Positions 33,653 through 43,503 of a stretch of DNA of 64,000 bases are shown here, piece after piece. The position numbers and the translations under genes were made by a program. The first letter of the stretch is position 1, and each line of letters opens with the position of its first letter. The notes beneath the pieces were generated by a model. The model saw nothing but the letters and a program-made list of their open reading frames with translations, was not told where the DNA came from and ran no database searches. This DNA is from Paraspadella gotoi (taxonomy: Eukaryota; Chaetognatha). The DNA is taken from the NCBI GenBank assembly GCA_051294375.1, contig CM119267.1, positions 3,840,759-3,904,758 on the forward strand, given 5' to 3'.

Positions 33653-35639
33653 AAATAAAATAGAGGATATTGTTTGTTTTGATAAAATGTAAACAAAACA
33701 TATTTAATAACTGTCCTAACCCAATTTTAAGGACATCGATGATGTTAAGTTGTATATAAATTTAAAATTAATTATTACATATTAAAATTAATTAATTAAT
33801 CGATTAATTAATTATTTATTTATCGTAGGCAGATCCGACATCGTTTGCTCAAACTTGTTTCCTTTTTTTTCTTTTTTAGCTTTAATTCAAAATCAAATTT
33901 ATTGTAAATTTTTATTAGATTTTTGGTTAAGGATTATTAGTGTTAAGAGATAAAGTTAGGTTTAGGGGTTTTATTAAGCATTTAGAGTTAAATAATCTTA
34001 AAATATTGAAATTAAAATAATATTAAATTAATATTAAAATTTAAACCAAATTTACCAATTACGAAAACAAAATCGGGCGCTATCGGAAAATAGTGCCAAT
34101 TATTTTACTCGAAACAAACTTTTGAAAAATTATTTTTAAATGATTTATGATTTATGTTTTGAATGAAGGAAATAATAAATAAATAAGTTAATAAATAAAT
34201 AAATAAATAAATGCACCAAAATATCCCATTTTCTCACCTTCATCATTAAATTGTCGGGCTTCAGATCACAATGCACGATGTCTTTGTCGTGAAGTTGCTT
34301 AATTCCCTTAAGGATCGCGAAGGCCATCCTTCGGACGACATCCTCCGGGAATCCCTCGTACCCTCGTTCCTCGAGACGGTCCTCGAGGCTGCTGCCGAGA
34401 AGTTCGAAGACGAGGATCGTGTGACCCCGGAAGTCATGGTGGAATTCCTTGAGGATTACCAAGTTGGAGAGGCCCTCGGGAGCGGCCTTTTCGAGGCTCC
34501 TCAAGAGATTCACCTCGCGACGAGCCTCTTTAAGAGCGACCCTGTACTGGCGAAGGATTTTGAGAGCGACCGTTTGGGAAGTCTTGTGGTCGATGGCCTT
34601 TACCACTTGGCCGAAGCTTCCTTCGCCTGGAGAGAGGAAGTGGGGGGTTAAAAAGCAAACGATCTTTAATAAAACGAGGCGATATTTAATTAAGTCGAAA
34701 GTTTTCCAAAAAAATAAGTATTTAAATGTATCAAAAAAAAAAAAAAAATCGGACCGAAACTTACCTAAAACTTGGAGAATTTCGTATCGAAATAGGACGT
34801 GGTCACCGGGAAGGAAGTTATAAATTCCCTTTTCGTCATTGAACACGAGTTGATCGTCGACGACAAAATGTTCGTTTTTCCTGTTAAATAAAGAGAATTT
34901 AAAGTTAATTATGAACTATAATAATAATAATTTATAAACTAAAAATATCTCAAACGAGTTAGCAAATGTTTCATTGTTAAAACGCGATTCCAATAGCCCA
35001 ATCGAAAAGCGAACTCTACAAAATTTTTAACTTTTAAAAAAATAATAAAATTTACTCTCGAATATCGCGGATTTTCATTGTTTAATATCGATCAAAGTTA
35101 AATTCTTTTTTTTTTTCACTTTCGATCTTAATATTCAATTTTCTCAACGCATAATAATTTTTAAACTAATGATGACATAAAGAATTAAGTTTTTAAATAT
35201 GTTAACATTTACATGTTTACATTTACAAGTATACAATCGCCACTTACCTTTGAGCGTCGACGCCGCCGAAGTAAATTTCGCTAAAGTTCTTCGCTTCCTC
35301 CTCCTCCCATTGAGTCAAGTTTTTCAAAGAAGGGTGTGGAGTAGGACTCGGGGCGGGAGGAGTAGGAGGGCGAACGGGAGCCGGAACCGGCGCCGGAACC
35401 GGCGCCGGCGCCGTCGACGGTATCGGGACGCCGACATTTTCGCCAAGAGGTTTGAACGCCGTCACGAATTCCTCATTGCGCTGATCGCTGACGAGAGGAG
35501 TAGGAGGAAGTTCTGGGGGCGGGAGGCGTGGAAGGAAAGTAGAGAGGGGGAGACTCGAAGGTCGAGTAGTAGGAGGAGAAGGATTGGCGTAGGGAATGAG
35601 GTTAGGAGCGTAGCGATGCTTCTCGCGAACGGGAGCCAT
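25630..35639 (-). CDS. Class II DYRK-family protein kinase, four exons, 532 residues
   Basis: Dual-specificity tyrosine-regulated kinase of the DYRK2/3/4 (smi35A, mbk-2) group, expected to phosphorylate Ser/Thr in cytosol or nucleus. Spliced from 35639-35248, 34880-34765, 34626-34238 and 26331-25630; all introns are GT-AG and phases 2, 1 and 0 fit. Residues 1-100 are Pro-rich. EIYF near 120 and the block 132-163 match the NAPA and DH-box regions that mark class II DYRKs. Glycine loop G170-EGSFG; K192; E207; gatekeeper F243; H288-C-D290-LKPDN; D309-L-G; QFYRAPE 327-333; HPWF 505-508. Family members usually have DFG and a YxY motif; here it is DLG and S321-T-F323, at identical spacing, so the autophosphorylated tyrosine is absent. 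Residues 410-443 hold nine cysteines not found in DYRK2. A damaged copy of exons 1-3 sits in intron 3. The family assignment is firm; which paralogue is not. Confidence 0.93.
26332..26665. other. Intron 3 of the kinase gene, 3' part
   Basis: AT-rich intron with a short (GT)n(GA)n tract at 26373-26402. No other feature seen. Confidence 0.6.
26700..26724. other. Assembly gap (25 N)
   Basis: Fixed-size join just after the hairpin of repeat R copy 2. Confidence 0.99.
27428..28210. repeat. 18-bp minisatellite TTGACCAAATTATGCCAG, blockwise variants
   Basis: About 43 units. The first block is GTTGACCAAATTATGCCA (to about 27780). Then comes a shorter TTAGCCA block (to 27880), a GTAGACCAAATTATGTCA block (to 28015), a GTTGACAAAATTATGTCA block (to 28150) and a few GTTGATTAAATTATGCAA units. 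The order of variants shows local spread within the array. Confidence 0.92.
29490..29533. repeat. (GA)n microsatellite
   Basis: GA tract in duplication copy 1. The partner tract at 33600-33649 in copy 2 is longer. Confidence 0.9.
30126..30513 (-). pseudogene. Second copy of DYRK exon 3, frame-shifted
   Basis: 388 bases against 389 in the intact copy, with several single-base gains and losses, so VALKILRQYRVALK runs into a wrong frame and recovers only near the catalytic loop. Splice sites (CCAG and GTGAG) are preserved. Either a decayed tandem copy or an unpolished duplicate of the same locus. Confidence 0.85.
30653..30767 (-). pseudogene. Second copy of DYRK exon 2, one base short
   Basis: 115 bases against 116; the loss is in the GGG of CCGGGAAGG (here CCGGAAGG). 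Splice sites are kept. Confidence 0.85.
31139..31517 (-). pseudogene. Second copy of DYRK exon 1, shortened and shifted
   Basis: 379 bases against 392. The PAPVPAPV-coding repeat is shorter, with further indels, so the frame is not continuous. ATG at 31517 and donor at 31139 are conserved. Confidence 0.8.
34238..34626 (-). CDS. DYRK kinase exon 3 (N-lobe and catalytic loop)
   Basis: 389 bases from acceptor CTCTCTCCAG to donor GATGAAG/GTGAGAA. Codes the glycine loop, K192, helix C with E207, gatekeeper F243 and the catalytic loop VHCDLKPDNLMMK (residues 287-299). It ends in phase 0. The intact frame here contrasts with the shifted copy at 30126-30513. Confidence 0.95.
34765..34880 (-). CDS. 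DYRK kinase exon 2 (DH-box-like region and first beta strand)
   Basis: 116 bases from an acceptor CTGTTTAACAG-like site (TTTAACAG) to donor TTTTAG/GTAAGT. It codes KNEHFVVDDQLVFNDEK through NFLPGDHVLFRYEILQVL, ending inside Gly170. DYRK2 has VPHDHVAYRYEVLKVIG here. Confidence 0.92.
35248..35639 (-). CDS. DYRK kinase exon 1 (N-terminal, Pro-rich plus NAPA-like block)
   Basis: Start ATG at 35639-35637 gives MAPVREKHRYAPN. The exon codes 130 residues plus two bases and ends CAAAG/GTAAGTG. It contains a PAPVPAPVPAPV repeat (12-base DNA units) and ends LTQWEEEEAKNFSEIYFGG. DYRK2 has LTPFEHHE...PEIYFLG at the same distance from its kinase domain. No in-frame upstream ATG with better context was noted; the start remains a prediction. 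Confidence 0.85.
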
Positions 35640-36398
35640 GGCGTTAATACGGAGAGAAAAGATAGAGAGCGAGACGGAGTTTAGTTTATGTGGTAAATAT
35701 GGATTACGGAGTTTCGTAAATTGGGAATTTGAGAGTTTTATAATCGGAAATTAAGATTTAAATATTCCGAAAATAAGATTGAAAAAAAACCCGTATGGAG
35801 ATTTTCACAATGCGATTAGACGTTTGGTCAAAATGAGATAAAATTCGTTTCGATTCGAGAAAATTGGTTTTCGTCCAAGAAAATTTGGGGAAATGTGAGA
35901 GACGGAGACAATGTCGTGGGTTTTAAATGGGGAAGAAGAGGGAAGAGGGAGATAGAGAGAGAGAGAGATCGAGGGATCGAAGGAGGAGGAAGAGGGAAGA
36001 GGGAGAGACAGGGAGAGAGAGAGAGAGATCGAGGGTTCGAAGGAGGAGGAAGAGGGAGAGACAGAGAGGGAGAGAGAGAGAGAGATCGAGGGTTCGAAGG
36101 AGGAGGAAGAGGGAAGAGAGAGAGATAGGGAGAGAGAGATGCCACGGAATCGAGAGTCTTTGTCTTCGTCTTCACTTTCGTCTCTTCGTCTCTCTTCTTT
36201 TCTCGACACCATAAATTCTCTTCCTCTTCCTTGTCGTTGTTGTCGTCGTCTTCGTCATGGTGTATCTATTTAATTTAATGTAAATATAATTTTCATCAAT
36301 TTTTTTTTTAATTTCAATTTAAATTATTAATTAAAACTTTTATCCGAATATATTTTCCTCTGTATCTTTTTCTTCTTTTTCGTTGCCTTCGAATTCAC
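35640..36398. promoter_or_regulatory. Upstream region of the DYRK gene
   Basis: Directly 5' of the kinase ATG on the minus strand. It holds GA-rich tracts with a GATCGAGGGTTCGAAGGAGG unit repeated at 35968, 36028 and 36085 (about 55-bp period). No TATA box or clear start site seen. The promoter role is inferred from position. Confidence 0.35.
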
Positions 36399-36406
36399 TT
36401 ACTCAC

Positions 36407-36442
<36 letters not shown>

Positions 36443-36445
36443 GGG
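36399..36445. repeat. (CT)n microsatellite
   Basis: CT dinucleotides with two interruptions, just outside the 4.1-kb duplication. Confidence 0.9.
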
Positions 36446-37080
36446 TAAGGTGCAGCGAGGGATATCAAAAAATTTCGAAGACCGTTGACTGAAATTTAGT
36501 CGTCGTCGTCGTCGTCTTTTTTGCAGTAATCGAGTCCGGCCAACTTGGTATAGGGTAAGCTCGAGTTAGTAGTAGTAGTACTAATAGTAGTAGTAGTACT
36601 AAGTTCTATACAAAGGTTATCATACAGCCGAAACGTGTCCGTTTTCCTTCTTCTTGTAAAATAAACAAATTTTGTCGTTGTTGTCACCTGATATGAAACT
36701 GTATGGAATTGGTATACAACAAATTAAAAAGTTTGAGGCGACTTACCACTGGCCTCCGTTACTGTCCTTCCTTCTAATCTCTTTCGGGTCGGTCAGTGAC
36801 TACGGTCACTTCGCCCACTTCGACCTTAGATCTTAGACCGGACGCATCAATAGGACCGACGAGACCCAGAGACCCTAAGGTCATGTTATCCATTCATTCA
36901 ATAAATTAAAGATTTCTTGCCGAGCAGCTGTCTCTTACTCTTTTTATGGTCGTTTGGTCAATTTTTCGGCCAATTTTTCGATCGCTTGGCATTTTTTACT
37001 GGCCACTACTTGAAACCTCACAGAATGCGTTTCCTCCTGTTAGAAATCCTGTTTGACGAGTTTTTGATGTACTTTTTTCA
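36446..37080. other. Intergenic, no gene seen
   Basis: Includes a GTC run at 36500-36515, AGT trinucleotides at 36568-36600, and a relic of the hammerhead-bearing repeat H around 36600-36690 (CCGAAACGTGTCCGTTTT followed by AAATAAA and GTCGTTGTTG). Confidence 0.5.
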
Positions 37081-37089
37081 TGATAGAAT

Positions 37090-37215
37090 AAAGGTTAGAC
37101 GAAATAACATTTTTTTAAAGTTTTTCACAACGAATTTTATTTTTGTAACAGCACACATGTTTCGAACGTGCATTTCGTTCTTCATCAGTGCTTTATCTGA
37201 ATTACATAAAATTTG
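37090..37215 (-). ncRNA. Hammerhead-like motif in dispersed repeat H
   Basis: On the minus strand: CTGATGA (37188-37182), a hairpin GAACG-AAATGCA-CGTTC (37180-37164), then GAAAC (37163-37159). These are the conserved core and stem II of a hammerhead ribozyme. AAAATAAAATTCGTTGTG follows, as in the copy at 43884. Stem I pairing and the cleavage triplet are unclear, so self-cleavage is doubtful. Penelope-like and retrozyme elements are known to carry such motifs. Confidence 0.4.
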
Positions 37216-37789
37216 GTAGTTTAATGTTGATATTGAGAGAGAGAAGACAAAAGGATAAAGCTTCCAACAAAGGATTGAGGGAAAGGCAACATTAGAGGGT
37301 GAGGACAGCTGAAGTTTTAGCTCAGATTGAGGGATACAGAAGTGAAAAGAAAATGAAATGAAATGAAAAAACAAACAGGAAAAAGGTTCAAATATTTATT
37401 GCGACTTTCTTCTTCAACTCGTGATAAACCCTTCGAACGGGGCGAAGCTAAAATAGTAAAATAGTAAGGGCGAAGACAAAACTTCTTCACACCGACTTTG
37501 GACAGGCGATTTCCGTTGGACACCATTTTTGTTTTCTGACGGAGTTTTATTAAAAATCTCACTTGCTTTTTCTTATTTAATTTATTGGTTATTGGTTGGT
37601 AGGCAAGTTGGTTGGTTGGGAAAGAGAAGCAATATCACCGAGTATTAAATTGGTAGAACCAATATATAAATTATTGATTCATTCAATCACTAAGATATCT
37701 TGTCCCCTTACTTAGGCTATGGTAGACTCAATCATTCTTATAAGATATTTCATAAAATTCTGCTCCTTGTATTTTGATGCTGTACAATA
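37216..37789. other. Intergenic, no gene seen
   Basis: Contains a truncated, diverged piece of repeat D (minus, about 37650-37750). No exon seen. Confidence 0.45.
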
Positions 37790-38355
37790 AGGCGTAGTGA
37801 AAGTTGCAGATTAAAATTCGAATAGTTTGATTGATATATAAAAAAAAATGTTTTTAATTTATAAAGTTTCGCATATGCCCATATTTATACAGTACTTACC
37901 ATAGAAAATTTCAAAAAAATGAAAAATAAGTTTTTTTTAGTTTTGAAAGCAGATTCGAATTTCCCATTAAAAGTTGATAGAAGAAAATATAAGTTTTAAT
38001 CAAAAATCATTTCATTAAGTTAGCTAAAAAATTTTTAAAATTTTAATTAAATTATAGGTTAACTATAACAGTTAAGATTTTAACCCACTTAATGAATAAT
38101 TTTCTAAAAAGAGTTATATTTACTTTTATCAACTTTTCGTGAGGAATTCGAATCTGCTTTCAAAAATAGGAAAAAAACATTTTAAAATTTTACCATTTTT
38201 ATGTATAAATATGGGCGTATGCAAAAATTGAAAAATAAAAAAATAAATTTTTTTATTTAAAAATGTTCATAGGTACAAGCCAGTTTATGATCTACTATTC
38301 GAATTTTGATTCTACTCGAGTTTAATATTTTTGCTACGCTTTACGTATTCCTCGA
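37790..38355. mobile_element. AT-rich palindromic (foldback) element
   Basis: The left half (from AAGGCGTAGTGAAAG) is the inverse of the right half (to GCTACGCTTTACG) with matching TTCGAATCTGCTTTCAAAA and AAAGTTGATA blocks. The core AAAGTTGATA...AAGAAAATATAA...CATTAAGTT is shared with the hAT-like foldback at 5615-6595, so the two are related. No target duplication was found and there is no ORF. Confidence 0.6.
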
Positions 38356-38392
38356 TCTAATACTTAAGGGAGTGTTCTTTTTATACAATTGA

Positions 38393-38600
38393 AACATTAT
38401 ACCACTTCATTGATAGGGAAGCCAGGTACTCTGGGAGTGAATAAACGAGACTGTGTGAGAGTCTTTTTTAAAAGCTTGCAGGGACCTGCTATGTCATTAT
38501 CTTGTAAGAGTGATGTAGGCCTTAAACCACCAAAGCCTGTCCAAAGTCAGAGGCAAGATAGCTTAGTTATTAACTGAATGGATAATTTTTATGTTTGTAT
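38393..38600 (+). repeat. Dispersed repeat D, reference copy
   Basis: Best-preserved plus-strand copy: CACTTCATTGATAGGGAAGC at the start, GGGAGTGAATAAACGAGACT, GCTTGCAGGGACCTGCTATG, TCTTGTAAGAGTGATG, CTTAAACCACCAAAGCCTGT, then GAATGGATAATTTTTATGTTTG. About 200 bases, no ORF. Could be a SINE or MITE; no clear pol III boxes or inverted ends were found. Confidence 0.75.
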
Positions 38601-39860
38601 TGAACTAAGTTCGGAGAAGTGGCTGTCTTTGAATTTTAACTGTCTAGGCTTATTCTGCGCATTGAAGACCAAATAAATTCGGGTATAAATGGCGCAGAAG
38701 AGACGATGACGCCGGTCATGACGCCCTGGAGATGATGACCACAAAGTCTCAGTAGATTACGTCGGCTAAGGCCGAAAGGACGACGATCTACAAATCCCAG
38801 GACTTGACGAAAGGTCAATGACGTGTCTGATGCTTGTGAGAATAGTCTGTAGTTGTTTGTAGTAGTCTTGAGTCGTAGTCTGTAGTAGTTAGAAGTCTTG
38901 GGCAAGGAATAACAAAACATTTAGTACAAACTCAACAAATATATATAAGTTTAAAGTGTCTTTTACTTGTTTCTGAAGCCAATAATAAACAAAAAGAGAT
39001 GCTTCTCTCATAGAAAAGTTCAAACCAGCGATCACACAAAAAATAAGATTCCGAGATATCTAAAAAGAGTTTAAATGCTCTGAAAAGAACTAAAAACCCA
39101 GTGACAACTTTGAGATCTGAAGATACCACGTGGACAAAATTCGAAATCACGGGAACCAATCAGAATCAGCTGTACACTGCCTTCGGAATTCTGTACTTAG
39201 GTATAAACAAAAGAGAGCCTAAAGATGTCGTGGCGATCGCTAGAACGGAGGCATTTTCGATGTCAGTAATAAAGAAGCATGGAGAGAAAAGGTAGAGAAG
39301 CTGGATTTCCTCGTAATATAAAAGATAGTTATTTCGTAACAATGTTGGTTGTACCAATTTGAAAATAACCAAGAAAAACCCTTGTATAATTTTTGCTTCA
39401 TCCCGAAAACGTGATCATTTGTTAGCCCCACTTCCGCTTTTTGTTTTTCACTGCTTCGAATTTCTGCTTATTCAACGCCGTTTATTTTGAAGTTTAAACG
39501 CCGATTTATTGTTCATTTATCGTTGATGTAATCGTTTAAATAGTGTGATTATTTTAATTGCGTTTATTAACTTTATAATGAAACATTTTATATTAAACTG
39601 TTATTTTGTCTGTTTTTCAGCCCAGCGGATTCTTTCGATTATTTACGGCTTCTTTCTCGGATTCCCTTCCGATTTCTCATCGGATTCTCACGTATGTTTA
39701 CTGCTGCATTTCGGTTCCAATTACCGTTTCTTGACGGTCTCTTATCGGCTTCTTTTACGGCTTCCTTTATGGGTTTTAAATCATTATGAAATATGAAATA
39801 TTATGGATATTTGCTTACTTTAAATGTTTATACTGTGGCTACGAATTCGTTTATATATGT
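38601..39860. other. Intergenic, no gene seen
   Basis: AT-rich to moderate GC. Short frames (60-94 codons) lack splice sites and recognisable motifs. TTGGTTGTACCAATTT at 39344 resembles the tail of repeat D. Confidence 0.45.
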
Positions 39861-40361
39861 AACAAGTTTGAGCAAACTGTCGGATCTGCCCACGATCTTT
39901 ATCGGTAATTAATTATTAATTAATTATTTAAGTTAATATTATTTAATTAATGATTAATTAACTAATTGATTAATTATTTGATTAATTAATACATCTTGCA
40001 TTTACATTTAAAATAAAAAGAAAAAGAAGCATAATCAATTAGTGAAATAGGTTGTTTTATCCATTTAAACTCATTTCCATTCAAACGATTCCATCGAAAC
40101 TTCATATACAGCTCAATCACACACTTCCTTACCCACACACAAAATTTTATTCCAATCCATCCATCCAATCACGAGTAATTGGTCTTTTTTTGCTAAGGTG
40201 GGACGGACGGACATCGTTGTTTTTTTTTTTTGCATAATTTATCATAAATCGATGTTCTGACATGATATAAGCGAGTGCCCAACAATATTGAAGGGGCGCA
40301 CCGACGGACCGACAAAGTGAATTACAGAGTCGGGATCTGCTGAAAGCAGATCCGACTAAAA
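39861..40361 (-). mobile_element. Repeat family R, copy 3 (minus, short form)
   Basis: Reads AACAAGTTTGAGCAAACTGT then CGGATCTGCCCACGATC at the left, and the hairpin CGGGATCTGC-TGAAA-GCAGATCCGACTAAA at the right. It is the reverse of copy 1, with one GTGTGTGGGTAAGGAAGTGT unit. In this orientation a hairpin followed by CTAA closes the element, as at many Helitron-type 3' ends. Confidence 0.65.
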
Positions 40362-40504
40362 AATATGCCTAAACTTTGAAACACGTCTACAATGTACGAC
40401 ACAGTAAGTGTCCCCTCCTAGGTTTAGTTAGAAACCATAACAACCCTGCTATCTAAACGAGTAAAATATTCCAATTTTAGACAAATTTTAAGTACCTTAA
40501 AAAT

Positions 40505-40560
40505 AACAAGTTTGAACAAACAATGCCTGATATGCTCACCATAATTTTGCGGTAATTAAA
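40505..40560 (-). repeat. Repeat family R, end fragment
   Basis: AACAAGTTTGAACAAACAAT followed by GCCTGATATGCTCACCAT, a diverged left end of the family. Confidence 0.55.
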
Positions 40561-40629
40561 TTTTGTAATTATATACTCAATCATTATTATTATTATTATT
40601 ATTCGTTAGCTTTGACACGATGACTAATC

Positions 40630-40800
40630 GAGTCTCATCTCTGACTTTGGCGCCAAGCGGTAAAGAGCCAATCAAATGTCGCGCCTCGACCATTACCCGT
40701 TAGGTTCGACCCTCTGGCGGCAGCTTTGACCCCTGACTGACCGCATTGACCCACATTTGGCCGCGTCGCTTGGCAACGGGAACTCTTTCTTTCTCTCTCT
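40630..40800. promoter_or_regulatory. Promoter-like GC-rich island (E2F, CCAAT, X-box-like motifs)
   Basis: Contains the palindrome TTTGGCGCCAAG at 40646-40657, an ideal E2F-type site. It also has AGCCAATCA with CCAAT at 40668-40672 and GTCGCTTGGCAAC at 40765-40777, which fits an RFX X-box half-and-half. GC content rises locally. No exon is visible on either side. Functional role is inference. Confidence 0.3.
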
Positions 40801-41400
40801 CTTTCTGTGGGAGACTGTATTAAAAAACATTGTTTGAGCACTTAGCTCTAACCTAATTTTTACCTTGTAGATTACACTCTCAAAAATAAGAATCAATCCA
40901 AATCGAGATTTTAATAATAAAATAATCAGAGCAACAAGAGTGAGCTACTGAGAAATAGAGAGCCAGAGAGAGAGCTCGAGAGAGAGCTCAAAGCTGTACA
41001 AAAATAATAATTTAAATGATTAGAATTCATTTCAAAAAGTTACAAATATTTCATTATGTTACCTAATGTTTCCTGGGCAATCTCCTAAAAGTTCAAAGTT
41101 TACTTGCCCTTTTATACTTCTTTAAAATTTAAATAGACCAATTAAAAACGACTTTCGACTTTTGAGAATACTACCAATAATTGGATCAGAAAGGTCTCGT
41201 CCAATCAGAATTAAGAACCAAATAATAACCAATGAAATCATAGAATAGAGGACGAGTTTGAGAATTAAAGCTAGTAACGTTATTGGTATTCCATATAAAA
41301 CCGAATATTAATTTCGAAAACTAATTAAATATTTCTAAACTATTTAACATTCCATATAAAACCGAATATTAATTTTGAAAATTAATTAAATATTTATAAA
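40801..41400. other. Intergenic, no gene seen
   Basis: AT-rich. A 60-base direct repeat CATATAAAACCGAATATTAA lies at about 41290-41340 and 41350-41405. Confidence 0.45.
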
Positions 41401-41404
41401 CTAT

Positions 41405-42050
41405 TTAACACTCTCCTTCTCCGCGGGGCTGTTTTACTCTCTTCTATACTCTTCTCTTCTCTTTCCCTTTTCTCTCCCTTTCTTCTGTCTTTAATCCTCG
41501 TCGCTTTTCGTTCCTTCCCACCTCTCTTTTCCTCTCTCTCCCCTTCTTTTCTTTTCTCATCTCTTTTCATTCCTCCTCACCTCTCTTTTCCTCTCTCTCT
41601 CCTTCTTTCATCCCCATTTCTCATTTTTTCTCTCTCCCCTTCTTTCCTTTCCTCTTCTCTTTTCATTCCTCCCCACCTCTCTTCTCTCTCTCCCCTTCTT
41701 TCCTTTCCTACTCTCTTTTCATTCCTCCGCACCTCTTTTCCTCTCTCGCTCAGCAGGCGCCTCGGGGTGACAGGCGTCAGTTTATCAGTCATCTCTTTTT
41801 CTCTGCTTCTGTGACGTTTTGACGATTACATTTGCGTCTTACCTTTCTGCCTTACCTTCCCTTACCTTTGCGTCTTACCTTTCTGCCCACGATCACCGCC
41901 TCTTCCTCCTCTTCTTTCTTTTCCTCTTCCTCCTCCTCTTCCTCCTCCTATTTCTTTCCCTCTTCCTTCTCCTCTTCCTCTTTCCTTCCTCTTCTCTTAA
42001 AGGTGAAGGAGAGAGGGGGAGAGCATCGATGACAAAACCGCAAATTGGGT
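41405..42050. repeat. Pyrimidine-rich tract with about 60-bp tandem units
   Basis: Repeats of CTCTCTCCCCTTCTTT and TTTTCATTCCTCCTCACCTC at 41500-41760, then TTCCTCCTCTTCC sequence to 42000. Also a 30-base direct repeat CTTACCTTTGCGTCTTACC at 41835-41890. Confidence 0.7.
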
Positions 42051-42105
42051 CAGCGGGTAGAATCGTGTGCGGAAGCTTGGGGGAGGGATGGAAGAGAGAA
42101 AATGG

Positions 42106-42253
42106 GATCGAGAGAGAGAGAGAGAGAGAGAGAAAGAGGAGAGACCTCTTGGCGGATGAAAGAAAAAAAGAGTCGTTCCCTTATTTTTATGTCATTACCG
42201 CCTCGAATATCCGGGGATAATCTGTCGACATTACCATCGTCTCTCTCCTCTCT

Positions 42254-42312
<59 letters not shown>
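42106..42312. repeat. (GA)n then (CT)n microsatellites in inverted arrangement
   Basis: GA tract at 42108-42132 and CT tract at 42257-42310, separated by about 120 bases of mixed sequence. Confidence 0.85.
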
Positions 42313-42313
<1 letters not shown>

Positions 42314-42691
42314 CAAAATGACGAATCTTCCTTTCCCTCACCCACTATTTCCACCTCATCCACCCCCATCCCCCCCAACCCACCATTCCCCCTATCTCCC
42401 CCAACCGGAAAATAGAGCTCGTGCGAGTCCATAACTCGTTCGCGAGTCGTTAGATTCATATTTCGCTTTTTAGCGAAGCTTAATAAAATTCATTCCAAAC
42501 GTAATTTTCATATTCATCGTATATTCATCGTTCGGTTATGTGACTTGGATTCAGGGAATTTTCTCTTTTCGCGGAGAGAGAGAGAGAGAGTTATATTGGG
42601 GGAAAAGGGACAAAGAACAATCATATTTTGTCGTTGTACTTAATTGTTGATAGTAAATTTGTGCAAGAAAATTCTTAACTTAGTTGTTCTT
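42313..42691. other. Intergenic, no gene seen
   Basis: C-rich patch at 42330-42410, then AT-rich DNA. A short GA run lies at 42577-42590. Confidence 0.5.
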
Positions 42692-42912
42692 CGATTTAAA
42701 AAAATTCAAGGTTAAATCAAAACATAGTAATTCTCAGTATGATTGACGATTTAAAAAAAATTCAAGGTTGAATCAAAACATAGTAATTCTCAGTATGATT
42801 GACGATTTAAAAAAATTCAAGGTTAAATCAAAACATAGTAATTCTCAGTATGATTGACGATTTAAAAAAATTCAAGGTTAAATCAAAACATAGTAATTCT
42901 CAGTATGATTGA
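42692..42912. repeat. 55-bp tandem repeat, four near-identical copies
   Basis: The unit starts CGATTTAAAAAAATTCAAGG and ends TAATTCTCAGTATGATTGA. Differences are one A/G change and poly-A length. The total of 221 bases fits four 55-base units plus one. Confidence 0.95.
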
Positions 42913-43439
42913 CGCAAATCTTGAAATAATTGTGCAATAAAAGCAAAACGTAATTATAAAAGATATTAAAAGAAAAGAAAAAAAAAAGCAGAAAATATTT
43001 TTTTATTTTTCTCTCTTTGTGTCGAAAGAAAATTTCTTGTTTTTCTGTCAGACTCAGGATTTCTAAGAAGTCTTGCCAACGCCTTACCTCTGGGTAAGGC
43101 GAGGTAATAATCAAAGGATTTTTAACCTGGAGTTTTCATTGTTTTCTCGGATTAAGTCGTCGCGTTGGTGAAACCTGTTGGGAGAAAAACAATGGGAAAA
43201 CAAAACCAAAACAATTCCCAACTAAGTTTTTTAAAATTATTTTTTCATATTATTTTTACGGAAAACTGTTCAACAACTGAAATCGTTTGTAACTTTACTA
43301 CTTCAGATTTACTAGGCATAGGTATCATGTTATCATAATATCATGGTTTGTGAGTACTGAGTTGTTTTTCTTGTCTCCTTCATTTTTCTCTTGATTCGAA
43401 GATTAAATTCTTTTCTTCTTTCCGCCTTTCTTTTCTTTC

Positions 43440-43440
<1 letters not shown>
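42913..43440. other. AT-rich, no firm gene
   Basis: On the minus strand 43110-42990 reads LIITSPYPEVRRWQDFLEIL..., which looks protein-like. It has no recognisable domain and ends in low-complexity Phe codons. Confidence 0.4.

Positions 43441-43499
<59 letters not shown>
43441..43499. repeat. (CT)n microsatellite
   Basis: Uninterrupted CT dinucleotides. Confidence 0.95.

Positions 43500-43503
<4 letters not shown>

Larger units (their letters stand above)
32270..36398. repeat. 4.1-kb tandem duplication, copy 2 (carries intact kinase exons)
   Basis: Starts within a minisatellite unit and ends at GCCTTCGAATTCAC before (CT)n at 36402. Exons 1-3 are all in frame in this copy. Confidence 0.93.

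Noticed and set aside
40695-40716. tRNA B-box-like GGTTCGACCCT
   Set aside because: No A box or cloverleaf could be formed around it.
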